Numbered from the stretch's first letter, positions 49,517 to 60,342 are shown. The stretch: 64,000 bases of DNA from Chloroflexota bacterium (GCA_016191465.1 JACPOP010000016.1:1-64000), one strand, 5' to 3'. Notes: generated by a model from the letters alone, not told the origin. Translations and numbers: made by a program.

Positions 49517-50286
49517 CCGGCGCGCCGGATCTCCCGCTGCTCCGCTTCTCCCTGCTCCAGCAGGCGACGGGTATCGAACACGCCGTCTCCACCCGCCACG
49601 GCGGCGTGAGCGACGGCCGCTTTGCGTCGCTGAACATCTCGTACACCGTTGGCGACGACGTGGCGCACGTGGACGAGAACCTGTCCCGCCTGGCGAGCGC
49701 TGTGGGCACCCGCCGTGAGGAGTTGTTCGCCGCCTACCAGGTGCACGGCAATGCCGTGACGGTGGTCGAGTCTGATACCGAGCCGCGGCCCCAGTGCGAC
49801 GTGCTGGTGACCCGCTCGCCGGGGCGCACGCTGCTGCTGCGCTTTGCCGACTGCACACCCATCCTGCTGGTGGACCCGGTGCAGCGTGCCGTGGGCCTGG
49901 CGCACGCCGGGTGGCGCGGCACCGCCGTCCGCACGGCTACGGCCGCCGTCCGGGCCATGGTCGATGCGTTGGGTACCAACCCGCGGGACCTCCTCGCGGC
50001 CGTCGGCCCCGCCATTGGACCGTGCTGCTACACCGTCGGCGACGATGTGCGCGCGGCCTTCGCCGACCGCCCCTGGGCCGTGCGCACGGAGGAGCAGGGT
50101 GGCCTTGTGCGCCTGGACCTGTGGGAAGCCAACCGCCGCGCCCTCGTGGAGGCCGGCGTTCCGGCCACGCAGGTGGAAGTGGCCCGCGTCTGCACGCACT
50201 GCAACGCCAGGCAGTTCTTCTCGCACCGCGCGAACGGCGGCCAACCTGCCGGCCGCTTCGCCGCGGTGCTCCGACTCACCGCGTGA
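49513..50286 (+). CDS. pgeF: Peptidoglycan editing factor PgeF (YfiH/YlmD)
   Basis: A 257-residue YfiH-fold protein. The Zn-binding residues are visible in AYQVHGNAV, FADCTPILLVDP and AHAGWRGTAVRTA; GPAIGPCCYTVG and HRANGGQPAGRFA complete the pattern. E. coli PgeF removes misplaced serine from peptidoglycan precursors. Placement after ftsZ, and GTGA coupling to both neighbours, matches the ylmD position in Gram-positive bacteria. Confidence 0.9.
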   Translation: MTGAPDLPLLRFSLLQQATGIEHAVSTRHGGVSDGRFASLNISYTVGDDVAHVDENLSRLASAVGTRREELFAAYQVHGNAVTVVESDTEPRPQCDVLVTRSPGRTLLLRFADCTPILLVDPVQRAVGLAHAGWRGTAVRTATAAVRAMVDALGTNPRDLLAAVGPAIGPCCYTVGDDVRAAFADRPWAVRTEEQGGLVRLDLWEANRRALVEAGVPATQVEVARVCTHCNARQFFSHRANGGQPAGRFAAVLRLTA

Positions 50287-51005
50287 CGAGCTCGCCGCCA
50301 GACGTCGCCGGTCGGGTGCAGGCGGTTCGCGAGCGCATCGCCGAAGCGGCGCTCCGGGCAGGCCGCGATCCGGCCGCCATCACGCTCGTCGCGGCTTCCA
50401 AGACGCAGCCGCCGGAGCGCATCGCCGAGGTGGTGCGGGCCGGCGTGCGCGACGTGGGCGAGAACCGCGTCCAGGAAGCCAGGTCCAAGATCCCGGCCGT
50501 CTCGGCCGCGCTGCACGGGCTACCGGGGCCGACCTGGCACCTGATCGGCCACGTGCAAACAAACAAGGCCGCGGCGGCGGCGGATCTCTTCCAGGTGGTC
50601 CAGTCGGTCGACAGCGTGCGCGTTGCGGAGGCGCTGAGCCGCCGCGCCACCCGACCCCTCGCCGTACTGCTCGAGGTGTACGTGGGGGACGACCCGGATC
50701 GCCCGGGCCTGCGGCCGGCCGAGCTTTCCGAGGCCGCTGGTCGGATCATCGAGCTTCCCCACCTGAACGTGCGGGGGCTGATGAGCGTCGCGCCTCTCGG
50801 GCTGGCAGCCGCGGAAGTCCGCGCCGCGTTCGCCGCCATCCGCAACCTTCGGGATTCGCTGGCCGTGGAATACCCGCGTGTACACTGGACCGACGTATCG
50901 ATGGGCATGACCGAGGATTTTCCCGTGGCAATCGCGGAAGGCTCCACCATGGTTCGCGTGGGGCGAGCCATCTTCGGTGAGCGAACCCTGGTGGAGCCAG
51001 CGTAG
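50283..51005 (+). CDS. yggS: PLP homeostasis protein YggS (YlmE)
   Basis: A 240-residue PLP-binding protein with a TIM barrel. The PLP lysine is Lys40 in VAASKTQPPE; VGENRVQEARSK, WHLIGHVQTNKAA, LMSVAPLG and SMGMTEDFPVAIAEGSTMVRVG are conserved. It has no known catalytic reaction and affects free PLP levels. GTG start in a 4-bp overlap with pgeF; the stop overlaps yggT by one base. Confidence 0.93.
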   Translation: MTSSPPDVAGRVQAVRERIAEAALRAGRDPAAITLVAASKTQPPERIAEVVRAGVRDVGENRVQEARSKIPAVSAALHGLPGPTWHLIGHVQTNKAAAAADLFQVVQSVDSVRVAEALSRRATRPLAVLLEVYVGDDPDRPGLRPAELSEAAGRIIELPHLNVRGLMSVAPLGLAAAEVRAAFAAIRNLRDSLAVEYPRVHWTDVSMGMTEDFPVAIAEGSTMVRVGRAIFGERTLVEPA

Positions 51006-51277
51006 TGGGCCAGTTCCAGAACGGGCTTCAGAGCTTCCTGCTGTTGCTCCTACAGGCGCTCGAGGTCCTGATCTTCATCCGCGTGATCCTATCGTGGTTC
51101 CCCATCAGCGCGGAGAACCGGCTGGTTCGGCTGCTGATGGACGTCACCGAGCCGGTCATCGCGCCGTTCCGCAGGGTGATCCCGCAGATCGGCATGTTCG
51201 ACCTCTCGACGCTCGCGGCCCTGCTCACCATCCAGTTCCTGAGCGGTGCCATTGCCGGCCGGGGATTCGGGTTCTAG
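51005..51277 (+). CDS. yggT: YggT/YlmG family membrane protein
   Basis: A 90-residue protein with two membrane segments (about 9-32 and 68-85) around LSWFPISAENRLVRLL and EPVIAPFRRVIP, the family core. In Gram-positive bacteria and plastids the family takes part in division-related membrane organisation. sepF, which usually precedes it, is missing here. Repeat element C begins three bases after the stop. Confidence 0.88.
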   Translation: MGQFQNGLQSFLLLLLQALEVLIFIRVILSWFPISAENRLVRLLMDVTEPVIAPFRRVIPQIGMFDLSTLAALLTIQFLSGAIAGRGFGF

Positions 51278-51280
51278 CGA

Positions 51281-51400
51281 AGTTATCAGTTATCAGTTAT
51301 CAGTTGTTAGTTGTCAGACGACGAAGAGTCGTCCCGGGACAACTCCGAACTGTGAACTCGACTGACAACTGATAACTGATAACTGATAACTCATAACTCG
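51281..51400. repeat. Heptanucleotide repeat element C
   Basis: Left block 51281-51317 consists of AGTTATC/AGTTGTC heptads; right block 51362-51400 is the reverse complement (GATAACT heptads) ending TAACTCG. The arms match over at least 26 bp. The 44-bp core has a small stem (ACGAC/GTCGT). It fills most of the gap between yggT and the Crp-like gene; the remaining 143 bp to the GTG show nothing else. Confidence 0.8.
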
Positions 51401-51543
51401 TTTCGTACGGACAGGTACAGACGGCGCTCTGTTCGGCAGGGTACATTGGCCGGGTCTACTCCGCCACTGTCGCGTGGCGTTCCTGGCTCGGGCTGTCCGA
51501 GTGGCGGTGGGGTGGCTGCATTCCTCCACGGAGCCCACCCGAC

Positions 51544-52305
51544 GTGCAAAGACTTGTCTCCTCAATCCCCGGCGAGCGCAACCAGTTGCTCGCGGCGCTG
51601 TCCCCGGCCGAGTACGAAGGGATGCTTCCCCGTCTTCAGACCCAGCACCTGACAGCGAAACAGGTCCTCGGGATGCCGGACGAGCCCATTCAGCGGGTGT
51701 ACTTCCCGCGTGGCGCGGTGATCTCGCTGCTGGTGCCCATGGAGAGCGGCGCATCGGTGGAGGCCGCCACGGTTGGCTGGGAAGGCATGTTCGGACTGCC
51801 GGTGTACCTGGGCGACGGCCTGGCACAGGACGAAACGGTGTGTCAGATCTCGGGCGAGGCCGCATCCATGTCTGTCACCGCATTTCGACAGGCAGTGGCA
51901 GACTGCCCGGAGCTTCAGACGTTGCTCCAACGCTACGCGCTGGCGCTGATGGGCCAGATGGCGCGTACGGCCGGCTGCAACCGCGCCCACCCGGTGGAAG
52001 AGCGCTGCGCCCGATGGCTGCTCATGACCCATGACCGCGTCGGCCAAGACGAGTTCTTCCTGACCCACGAGTTCCTGGCAGCCATGCTGGGCGTGCGGCG
52101 GGCCAGCGTCACGCTTGTGGCGGGCCAGTTCCAGCAGGCGGGGTTGATCCGCTACCGCCGCGGAAACCTGACCATCGTGGATCGCGAGGGGCTGGAAGAA
52201 GCATCGTGCGAGGACTACCGCCTTACTCACCATATCTACGAACGGCTGTACCGCACCGCGACCCCCCCCCCGCAACTGGCGCGAGCTTGGACGGGACGAG
52301 GCTAA
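51544..52305 (+). CDS. Crp/Fnr-family transcriptional regulator
   Basis: A 253-residue regulator. The N-terminal jelly-roll (about 20-130) has VYFPRGAVISLLVPMESG, like the cyclic-nucleotide domain, but lacks an obvious cAMP arginine pocket and has no Fe-S cysteine set. The C-terminal winged helix (about 150-230) has EERCARWLLMTHDRVG and THEFLAAMLGVRRASVTLV. The effector is unknown. A C10 tract lies in the last codons. The gene converges with the GNAT gene 10 bp away. Confidence 0.85.
   Translation: MQRLVSSIPGERNQLLAALSPAEYEGMLPRLQTQHLTAKQVLGMPDEPIQRVYFPRGAVISLLVPMESGASVEAATVGWEGMFGLPVYLGDGLAQDETVCQISGEAASMSVTAFRQAVADCPELQTLLQRYALALMGQMARTAGCNRAHPVEERCARWLLMTHDRVGQDEFFLTHEFLAAMLGVRRASVTLVAGQFQQAGLIRYRRGNLTIVDREGLEEASCEDYRLTHHIYERLYRTATPPPQLARAWTGRG
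52262..52271 (+). repeat. Homopolymeric C10 tract in the 3' end of the Crp-like gene
   Basis: Ten consecutive C residues encode Thr-Pro-Pro-Pro at the C-terminus, 11 codons before the stop. Loss or gain of a base would change the tail: one inserted C would read on into the convergent GNAT gene region. Slippage is expected for such tracts; effect on function is not known. Confidence 0.9.
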
Positions 52306-52315
52306 CGGCGGCACG

Positions 52316-52924
52316 TTAGAGAAGGGCGCGCCAGGCGTCGCGCTCCAGGACCATGTCGTAGAACAGCGCCTCGAGGCCGAGTGAGCCGCGGCGGAAATAC
52401 TGGGCCACGTGGCGGAAGCGCGGCTCGCTTATGACGTCCGGACCCGGGTGGGTGTCCCAGTGTGAGCCGACGAGACGAAACCCCAGCGAGGCGTACGAGC
52501 GACGCGCCCGTTCGTTGAACGCCGCCACGCTGAGCTGCATGCGATCGAAGCCCATGGGTCCGAAGTAGTGGCGCAGGAACGCACCTAACGCCTCGGTGCC
52601 GTACCCCCGGCCCAGGACGTCTGGATCGAGGTCGATGCCAAGCACGGCAGCACCCTCGTCGGCCCGGACAGCGCGTAAGAACAGCCGTCCGATAAAGCGG
52701 CCGCTCTCGTCATCTATCGCAAAAGGGATCTGGCCCTGGCGCTGGGTCAGCTCGCGGAGCCACTGAGTCCGCTGCTCGGGCGGCATGCGCCGCGGGCTGG
52801 TGCCCGCCAGGAGCGCGTCGTCGTAGTCAGGCCAGGCCTGCCAGGCGTCCACGTCGGCCCGCGTGAAAGGCCGTACCTGCACCCGGGGCCCGGCCACCAG
52901 CACGGGTCGCTCAAGAAGGGTCAT
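52316..52924 (-). CDS. GNAT family N-acetyltransferase (RimJ/RimL-like)
   Basis: A 202-residue acetyltransferase of the GNAT_3/RimJ group. It begins with VQVRPFTRADVDAW; the acetyl-CoA loop is DPDVLGRGYGTEALGAFLRH and the fourth motif is VAAFNERARRSYASLGFR. Targets are unknown (ribosomal protein N-termini, antibiotics or small amines). A C-terminal extension of about 40 residues is seen. ATG at 52924, just before repeat element D. Confidence 0.85.
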   Translation of the reverse strand: MTLLERPVLVAGPRVQVRPFTRADVDAWQAWPDYDDALLAGTSPRRMPPEQRTQWLRELTQRQGQIPFAIDDESGRFIGRLFLRAVRADEGAAVLGIDLDPDVLGRGYGTEALGAFLRHYFGPMGFDRMQLSVAAFNERARRSYASLGFRLVGSHWDTHPGPDVISEPRFRHVAQYFRRGSLGLEALFYDMVLERDAWRALL

Positions 52925-52930
52925 GGTCCG

Positions 52931-53025
52931 CAGTTCTCAGTCATCAGTTGTCAGTTGTCAGGAGACGAGACATCCCCGTCCCCTTGCAACTTGCAACTTG
53001 GAACTTGGAACTTGGAACTCGTCTC
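52931..53025. repeat. Heptanucleotide repeat element D
   Basis: Left block 52931-52960 has CAGTTCTCAG and TCAGTTG heptads, followed by GGAGACGAG (52961-52969). Right block 52983-53025 has AACTTGC and AACTTGG heptads and ends AACTCGTCTC, which pairs with the GAGACGAG of the left block. It lies between the divergent GNAT and hisS genes, 61 bp before the hisS ATG. Confidence 0.78.
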
Positions 53026-53085
53026 ACGACTACGAGCTCGCTTCCTGCATGCCGTAGCATCCTGCGGCTTCTCGCTTCCTCCAAA

Positions 53086-54353
<1,268 letters not shown>

Positions 54354-54357
<4 letters not shown>

Positions 54358-55448
54358 GCCGGCTTGGCGACATGGCCCGACAGCGCCTCGAGACGGCCCT
54401 GGAACGGTACGACGAGCTGTCGCGGCACATGTCTGATCCCGCCACGTTCAACGATGGCCGCCGGGCGGCGGAGCTTGGCCGCGAGCAGACCGAGCTGAGC
54501 GATGCTGTGGCCCAGTACCAGCGGTACCGCGAGCTTGTCGCCCAGGTCGAGGAGGCGTCGGCGCTGGTTGAAGACAGCGGCGACGAGGAGATGCAGGCCC
54601 TTGCCCGAGTGGAGGTGGAGGACCTGGAAGCGCAGATCGACGCTACGGTGGCCGCGCTGCAGGAGCACCTGCGCCCGCGCGACCCAAACGACGACCGCGA
54701 CGTGATCGTGGAAATCCGCGGCGCCGAAGGCGGCCAGGAGGCCAACCTGTGGGCGGGCGACCTGATGCGGATGTACATGCGCTACGCCGAGCTTCAAGGC
54801 TGGAAGATCGAAGTGCTCAACACCAGCGAGACGGACCTGGGCGGCGTGAAGGACGTCACGTTCGAGATCCACGGCCGGGGCGCGTACTCGCGATTGAAGT
54901 GGGAGGGCGGCACCCACCGCGTGCAGCGCGTCCCCGCTACCGAGGCGCAGGGCCGCATCCACACCTCCACCGCCACCGTCTCGATGATGCCGAGAGCCGA
55001 GGAGGTGGACGTGCAGATCGCCGACGACGAGCTAAAGATCGACGTGTACCGCGCCGGCGGCCACGGCGGCCAGGGCGTCAACACCACCGACTCGGCAGTT
55101 CGGATCACCCACCTGCCCACCGGGCTGGTGGTCACCTGCCAGGACGAGCGGTCCCAGCTCAAGAACAAGGCCAGCGCCATGGAGGTGCTGCGCACGCGCC
55201 TGTACGAGATGGAGCTGCGCAAGCAGCAGGAGACGATCGGCTCCATGCGGCGCCTCCAGGTGGGCACGGGCGAGCGAGCCGAGAAGATCCGGACCTACAA
55301 CTACCGCGAGAACCGCGTCACGGACCACCGCATCAACCTGACGCTGTATAGCCTGGACCGCATCCTGGCGGGCCAGATGGACCCGCTGCTGGACGCGCTG
55401 GCCGAAGAAGCGCGGCGCGAGGACGAGGTCGCGCCGGCGGCTGCCTGA
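54354..55448 (+). CDS. prfA: Peptide chain release factor 1
   Basis: A 364-residue class I release factor reading UAA and UAG. The codon-recognition PxT motif is PAT at 194-196, and the peptidyl-hydrolase motif GGQ is at 238-240 in RAGGHGGQGVNTTDSAV. The N-terminal helical domain is complete. GTG start coupled to hisS; prmC, which methylates the GGQ glutamine, follows 21 bp later, the usual pairing. Confidence 0.96.
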
Positions 55449-55469
55449 GCGCTGGCCCGTCCGGGCGTC

Positions 55470-56333
55470 GTGACCATTGGCGAGGCGCTTGACGCCGCGG
55501 CGCGCTCCATCCGCCTGGTGCTTCCCGAGACGCCGCGCCTCGACGCCACACTGCTGCTCGCGGAGGCGACCGGCCTGGGACGGGCCACCATCCTCGCGCA
55601 CCCGGAAACGCGGCTCAGCCCGCTCGAGGCGGCAGCGTTCGAGGCTCTTGTAGCGCGGCGGGTCCAGGGCGAGCCGGTCGCCTACATCCTCGGCCGCCGC
55701 GAGTTCTACGGGCGCAGCTTCACGGTCGATCCCCGCGTGCTCATCCCGCGCCCGGAGACGGAGCCGCTGGTGGAGCACGCAATCCGCGCCGTGCGGCGCC
55801 TGCGCGGGCCGGCCGACGTCCAGCCGTTCGTCGTGGTGGACGTTGGCACAGGGACAGGAGCCATCGCGATCACCGTTGCGCTCGAAGCTGCCTCACCGGT
55901 TCTGGCCGTCGACGTGTCCACCGAAGCACTGCTGCTCGCGGACGAGAACCGCCGCGCACTGGGCGCCGAGGCGTTGGTGGAGCTTCGCCAGAGCGACCTG
56001 CTGGATCGCGTCGAGGGGCCGATCCACGTGCTGCTGGCGAACCTGCCGTATATCCCCGACGACCGCGTGCTCACGCGTGAAGTCGCCGCGTACGAGCCCG
56101 CGCTCGCCCTGCGCGGCGGTCCGGACGGCAGCCGCCTCATCCGTCGGCTCCTCGATCAGGCAGTGTCGAAGCTCGCCCCGACGGCCGAGGTGCTCCTGGA
56201 GATCGACGACGCGGCTCAGGGGCAGCCGCTCGCGGCGTTCGCGCGGACCCTGTTTCCCGCCGCAACCGTGGCCGTGCTGCGCGACGCCGCCGGCCTGGAG
56301 CGCGTGCTGCGCCTGCGCACGTCCGCCGCTTGA
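55470..56333 (+). CDS. prmC: Release factor glutamine methyltransferase
   Basis: A 287-residue SAM-dependent enzyme methylating the GGQ glutamine of release factors. The N-terminal helical bundle precedes the SAM motif VDVGTGTGAIAI at 123-134. The catalytic NPPY motif reads NLPY at 191-194, a Leu in place of the first Pro. GTG start. Coupling to prfA supports the role. Confidence 0.9.
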   Translation: MTIGEALDAAARSIRLVLPETPRLDATLLLAEATGLGRATILAHPETRLSPLEAAAFEALVARRVQGEPVAYILGRREFYGRSFTVDPRVLIPRPETEPLVEHAIRAVRRLRGPADVQPFVVVDVGTGTGAIAITVALEAASPVLAVDVSTEALLLADENRRALGAEALVELRQSDLLDRVEGPIHVLLANLPYIPDDRVLTREVAAYEPALALRGGPDGSRLIRRLLDQAVSKLAPTAEVLLEIDDAAQGQPLAAFARTLFPAATVAVLRDAAGLERVLRLRTSAA

Positions 56334-56356
56334 ACCGACCGCGGGCTGCGAGCAGC

Positions 56357-56764
56357 TCAGGCTTCGACGGCGGGCGATGCCTGGCGCCCGAGCGCGGCCG
56401 TCCGCAGCCGGGCCCGCAACTGGCCGATGCTGAACGGCTTGACCACGTAGTCATCTGCCCCGGCTTCGAACGCCGCCCGAGCCTGGTCCTCGGACGCCCT
56501 GGCGGTCAGCATGACGATCGGAGTGTCCACCAGGTCGGGGTTCTGTCGCAACGCGCGGCAGGTCGGTATGCCGTCCAATCGGGGCATCGTCATGTCCAGC
56601 AGGATCAGGTCGGGGCGCCTTCGGGCGGCGACTTCGAGGCACTCCTCGCCGTCCCGAGCGTGCAGGATCGTGCGGTAGTCATCCTCCAGCACGTCGACGA
56701 GCGTTTCATGCATCATCGGCTCATCGTCGACGACGAGCAACGTCAGATTCGGTTCCCGGATCAT
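56357..56764 (-). CDS. Single-domain response regulator (receiver only)
   Basis: A 135-residue CheY-like protein. Acidic pocket Asp13-Asp14, phosphoacceptor Asp57 in LILLDMTMP, switch residue Thr87 in MLTARA and Lys109 in VVKPF are all present. No output domain follows, so it acts through protein contacts or a relay. No histidine kinase is in the window. It converges with prmC, with 23 bp between the ends. Confidence 0.9.
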   Translation of the reverse strand: MIREPNLTLLVVDDEPMMHETLVDVLEDDYRTILHARDGEECLEVAARRRPDLILLDMTMPRLDGIPTCRALRQNPDLVDTPIVMLTARASEDQARAAFEAGADDYVVKPFSIGQLRARLRTAALGRQASPAVEA

Positions 56765-56864
56765 GTTGCCTCGGTTCTCCTGACCTATGTTCGCGCGGAC
56801 GTGTGCTAAGGATCAACCCTGACTATCAGGCTACTACACGCGACGCGAAGGGGTCGTGGTCCCG

Positions 56865-56894
56865 GTCATCCTTGAGCGGAGCGAAGGATCTGAC
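56865..56894. repeat. Short inverted repeat with GTCATCCTT ends
   Basis: GTCATCCTTGAGCG at the left pairs with GAGCGAAGGATCTGAC at the right with a one-base bulge. It shares its sequence with one half of the nested repeat at 16850-16926. It directly adjoins repeat element E. Confidence 0.55.
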
Positions 56895-56959
56895 GAGTTG
56901 TCAGTTCTCAGGAGACGACTGTTCCTGGACAGCTCCCAACTTGGAACTTGGAACTCGTC
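56894..56959. repeat. Heptanucleotide repeat element E
   Basis: Left block: GAGTTGTCAGTTCTCAGG, then GAGACGA (56912-56919 region); a short core; right block 56938-56959 of AACTTGG heptads ending AACTCGTC. It is the shortest of the five elements and shows the shared layout most clearly. It sits between the response regulator start and the end of the coiled-coil gene. Confidence 0.75.
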
Positions 56960-56965
56960 GGTCCT

Positions 56966-57239
56966 TCAGCCGGCCGATCGGTTGCCAGAGGCGCGCACGC
57001 GGAGGGCGACCAGACGGGCGCGGGCCTCGGCTATCTGCTGCTCGAGGTCCGCCAGTTGCTGGTCCACTTCAAGGGCGCGGTGCTCCGCCTCACCCACAAT
57101 CTCGCGGGCGCGCTCCTCCGCCTGGCGGATGACGTGCGCCTTGCGCTCTCGCAACTGCTGCTCGCTCTGCTCGATCATCTCGAGCAGCGCCCGCCGTGTG
57201 GAGGCGAACGTGTCGAGGTCGTCGTTCTGGTAGCTCATG
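56966..57239 (-). CDS. Small coiled-coil protein, DivIVA-like character
   Basis: A 90-residue protein that is almost wholly helical: from about residue 12 it shows heptad spacing (LLEMIEQSEQQLRERKAHVIRQAEE, split by charged positions) and high Glu/Arg/Gln content. ATG at 57239 was preferred to the earlier one at 57295, which lies inside a hairpin. It resembles DivIVA-tail or ATP-synthase-b-like coiled coils but no specific family is certain; the membrane-targeting DivIVA N-terminus is not seen. Confidence 0.6.
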
Positions 57240-57288
57240 GTCCCGGGTGGCGTGAGTGTATCCGCCGAGCGGCCCTCATGCGCAGCCA

Positions 57289-57325
57289 CGCCCACCGGCG
57301 CGGCGGAAGGCCGCGCCGGTGGGCG
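57289..57325 (-). terminator. 16-bp perfect stem-loop after pruA
   Basis: Arms 57289-57304 and 57310-57325 are exact reverse complements with a 5-nt GGAAG loop. The stem starts two bases beyond the pruA stop codon and ends about 50 bp before the coiled-coil gene ATG on the same strand. No T run follows. A terminator or 3'-end stabiliser for pruA. Confidence 0.65.
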
Positions 57326-57327
57326 GC

Positions 57328-58887
<1,560 letters not shown>

Positions 58888-58951
58888 CAGCGTCTCCAAC
58901 TGCGGTGAGTAGGGGGTCTGGCCATAGGTCCTGGCTGAATTATCCTTCCTT

Positions 58952-58981
58952 GACATCGCATACGAGTCAGTATACGATGTC
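58952..58981. promoter_or_regulatory. 30-bp imperfect palindrome between pruA and the transporter cassette
   Basis: GACATCGCATAC (58952-58963) and GTATACGATGTC (58970-58981) are reverse complements with one mismatch, separated by six bases. It is 18 bp before the first cassette gene and 64 bp before pruA, the place for an operator acting on both. The binding protein is unknown; the GntR regulator at the right end is one candidate. Confidence 0.55.
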
Positions 58982-58999
58982 GCACACGGATGAATCAGC

Positions 59000-59446
59000 A
59001 TGAAGTGCTTCGTCTACTGCGAGTGGATTGACGACCACCGGCTCAGGCAATCCATGCCTGAGGTACGTCTCCTTGATCGGGTAGTCCTCCCGGATCACCG
59101 CCTGGCGTTCACCTCGTTCGTGGAAGACGCGGACGCAACCATCCGACCTGGCGGGTGCAACCTGGTGTATGCCCAAGGGAATTCGGTTCCCGGACTGCTG
59201 TACGAGCTGGACGCTGTGCAAGAGCGCGTGGCTGAGACGCTGTCTCGCGTAGCAGAGGGACGCTATACGCCGAGGAGTTACGAGGTTGTGGATCGCGCCG
59301 GAATTACGCACCAAGCGGTGGCCTATGTCCTCAAACACCCGCTCGACGCTAGCCCGGCGCCGGACGATTACCGTCTGCACATGCTGGCCGGCGCACGCCG
59401 GCACGAATTTCCGGAGGACTACATCCGAGCCATTGAGGCTCTCTAG
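59000..59446 (+). CDS. Gamma-glutamylcyclotransferase-like protein 1
   Basis: A 148-residue protein whose pattern follows the GGCT/AIG2 fold: an opening strand KCFVYCEWIDDHRLRQSMP, PDHRLAF, a central strand LLYELD, AEGRYTPRSYEVV and a final PEDYIRAI. In true cyclotransferases the opening is YFAYGSNL; here GSN is replaced by CEW. The Glu of AEG matches the position of the catalytic glutamate. The gene is the first of the cassette, divergent from pruA, and is a paralogue of 63074-63574 (shared YVLxHP, FPxxY). Substrate unknown. Confidence 0.65.
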   Translation: MKCFVYCEWIDDHRLRQSMPEVRLLDRVVLPDHRLAFTSFVEDADATIRPGGCNLVYAQGNSVPGLLYELDAVQERVAETLSRVAEGRYTPRSYEVVDRAGITHQAVAYVLKHPLDASPAPDDYRLHMLAGARRHEFPEDYIRAIEAL

Positions 59447-59527
59447 ACTCGCCAGGGCTAGTGCAGCAAAGGGATGCGGTGGGCATTCCACGTGTCGAGT
59501 AACGGAATAGCGAAAGGAGTGGTACGG

Positions 59528-60148
59528 GTGGGCGTAGTACTGACAGACGCAGGACAGACTGAGGTACGTCACAAGCGGTGGGCATTCGGCGAGGAGTGGA
59601 AACTCAACACACTGGATATCACCGTCGCGGTTCTGCTGGGGGTCGTTCAGGGGGTGCTGGTCGTTGCTGGTGCAGTCGACTTCTTCGCCAGGATGTTCCA
59701 AGCGACGGGGCTGATTGGAATCGCGGTCGGATTCCTCTTTGTCACCGTCTATGGCACGCTGATCATCACGACCGGCTATCTTCGAAAGCGGATCCTGGCC
59801 ATGGTGCTCTCGGGGGCAGTGGTGGCGATGTTACGTTGGCTCACCGGCGCCCCGGATGGCCCGCTCCTCCTGTTCTATTGGGCCGGCGCCGGTCTCCTTG
59901 GCGGCCTCGTCCTCTGGGCGTTCCGCTGGCGTGAAGGGTGGCTGCAGTATGGACTTGCCGGCGCACTCCTCTCCGGTTGGGCTGGCGGCTCGTGGTTCTG
60001 GTTCTTTGGAATTAATACTCTCGGCTGGCAGGCCTACTGGGTCGCTCAGGCGGTTCTGCTCGTGGGAGGCTTTCTGTTCACCGGGGTCCTTGGCTACTAC
60101 GTTGGGACGGCCGTGAGCCGCATTGGCGTGAGCGCCATCGAGCGATGA
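59528..60148 (+). CDS. Probable ECF transporter S component, YkoE-like
   Basis: A 206-residue protein with about six membrane segments (about 25-45, 50-75, 80-100, 108-128, 138-155, 165-190), including GPLLLFYWAGAGLLGGLVL. It resembles the YkoE family of substrate-binding components of energy-coupling factor transporters, which in B. subtilis serve thiamine-related compounds. GTG at 59528 was chosen since AGGAG stands eight bases upstream; the ATG at 59474 lacks one. Followed by the ATPase and T genes, the YkoE-YkoD-YkoC order. Confidence 0.6.
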   Translation: MGVVLTDAGQTEVRHKRWAFGEEWKLNTLDITVAVLLGVVQGVLVVAGAVDFFARMFQATGLIGIAVGFLFVTVYGTLIITTGYLRKRILAMVLSGAVVAMLRWLTGAPDGPLLLFYWAGAGLLGGLVLWAFRWREGWLQYGLAGALLSGWAGGSWFWFFGINTLGWQAYWVAQAVLLVGGFLFTGVLGYYVGTAVSRIGVSAIER

Positions 60149-60194
60149 CCCAGGACCGGCCATTCCCGCGTCACGCTAACCGAGAGTGGTGGCC

Positions 60195-60226
60195 GGAGGG
60201 CAAGCCAGACACCTGGCTTGCCCTTC
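60195..60226 (+). terminator. Hairpin between the S component and ATPase genes
   Basis: GGGCAAGCCAG (60198-60208) and CTGGCTTGCCC (60213-60223) pair perfectly around a 4-nt ACAC loop; the stem extends to 14 bp (60195-60226) with one G-T pair. It lies 47 bp after the S component stop, inside the operon, so it may set transcript levels rather than end transcription. Confidence 0.5.
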
Positions 60227-60342
60227 CGTGAAGGTCCTCGGGCTGTTGCGGATGGTTCGGTTCCGTCGGCTGAGCCAGTTGGAAGAACCACCGGTGCGTT
60301 GGACGACACGGAACCGTGCGTGAACCCGGCGGTACTGACGCC

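Noticed and set aside
58888-59001. 38-codon upstream extension of pruA
   Set aside because: GGAG before the ATG at 58887 and the RocA-type N-terminus decide the start; the extension covers the operator-like palindrome.
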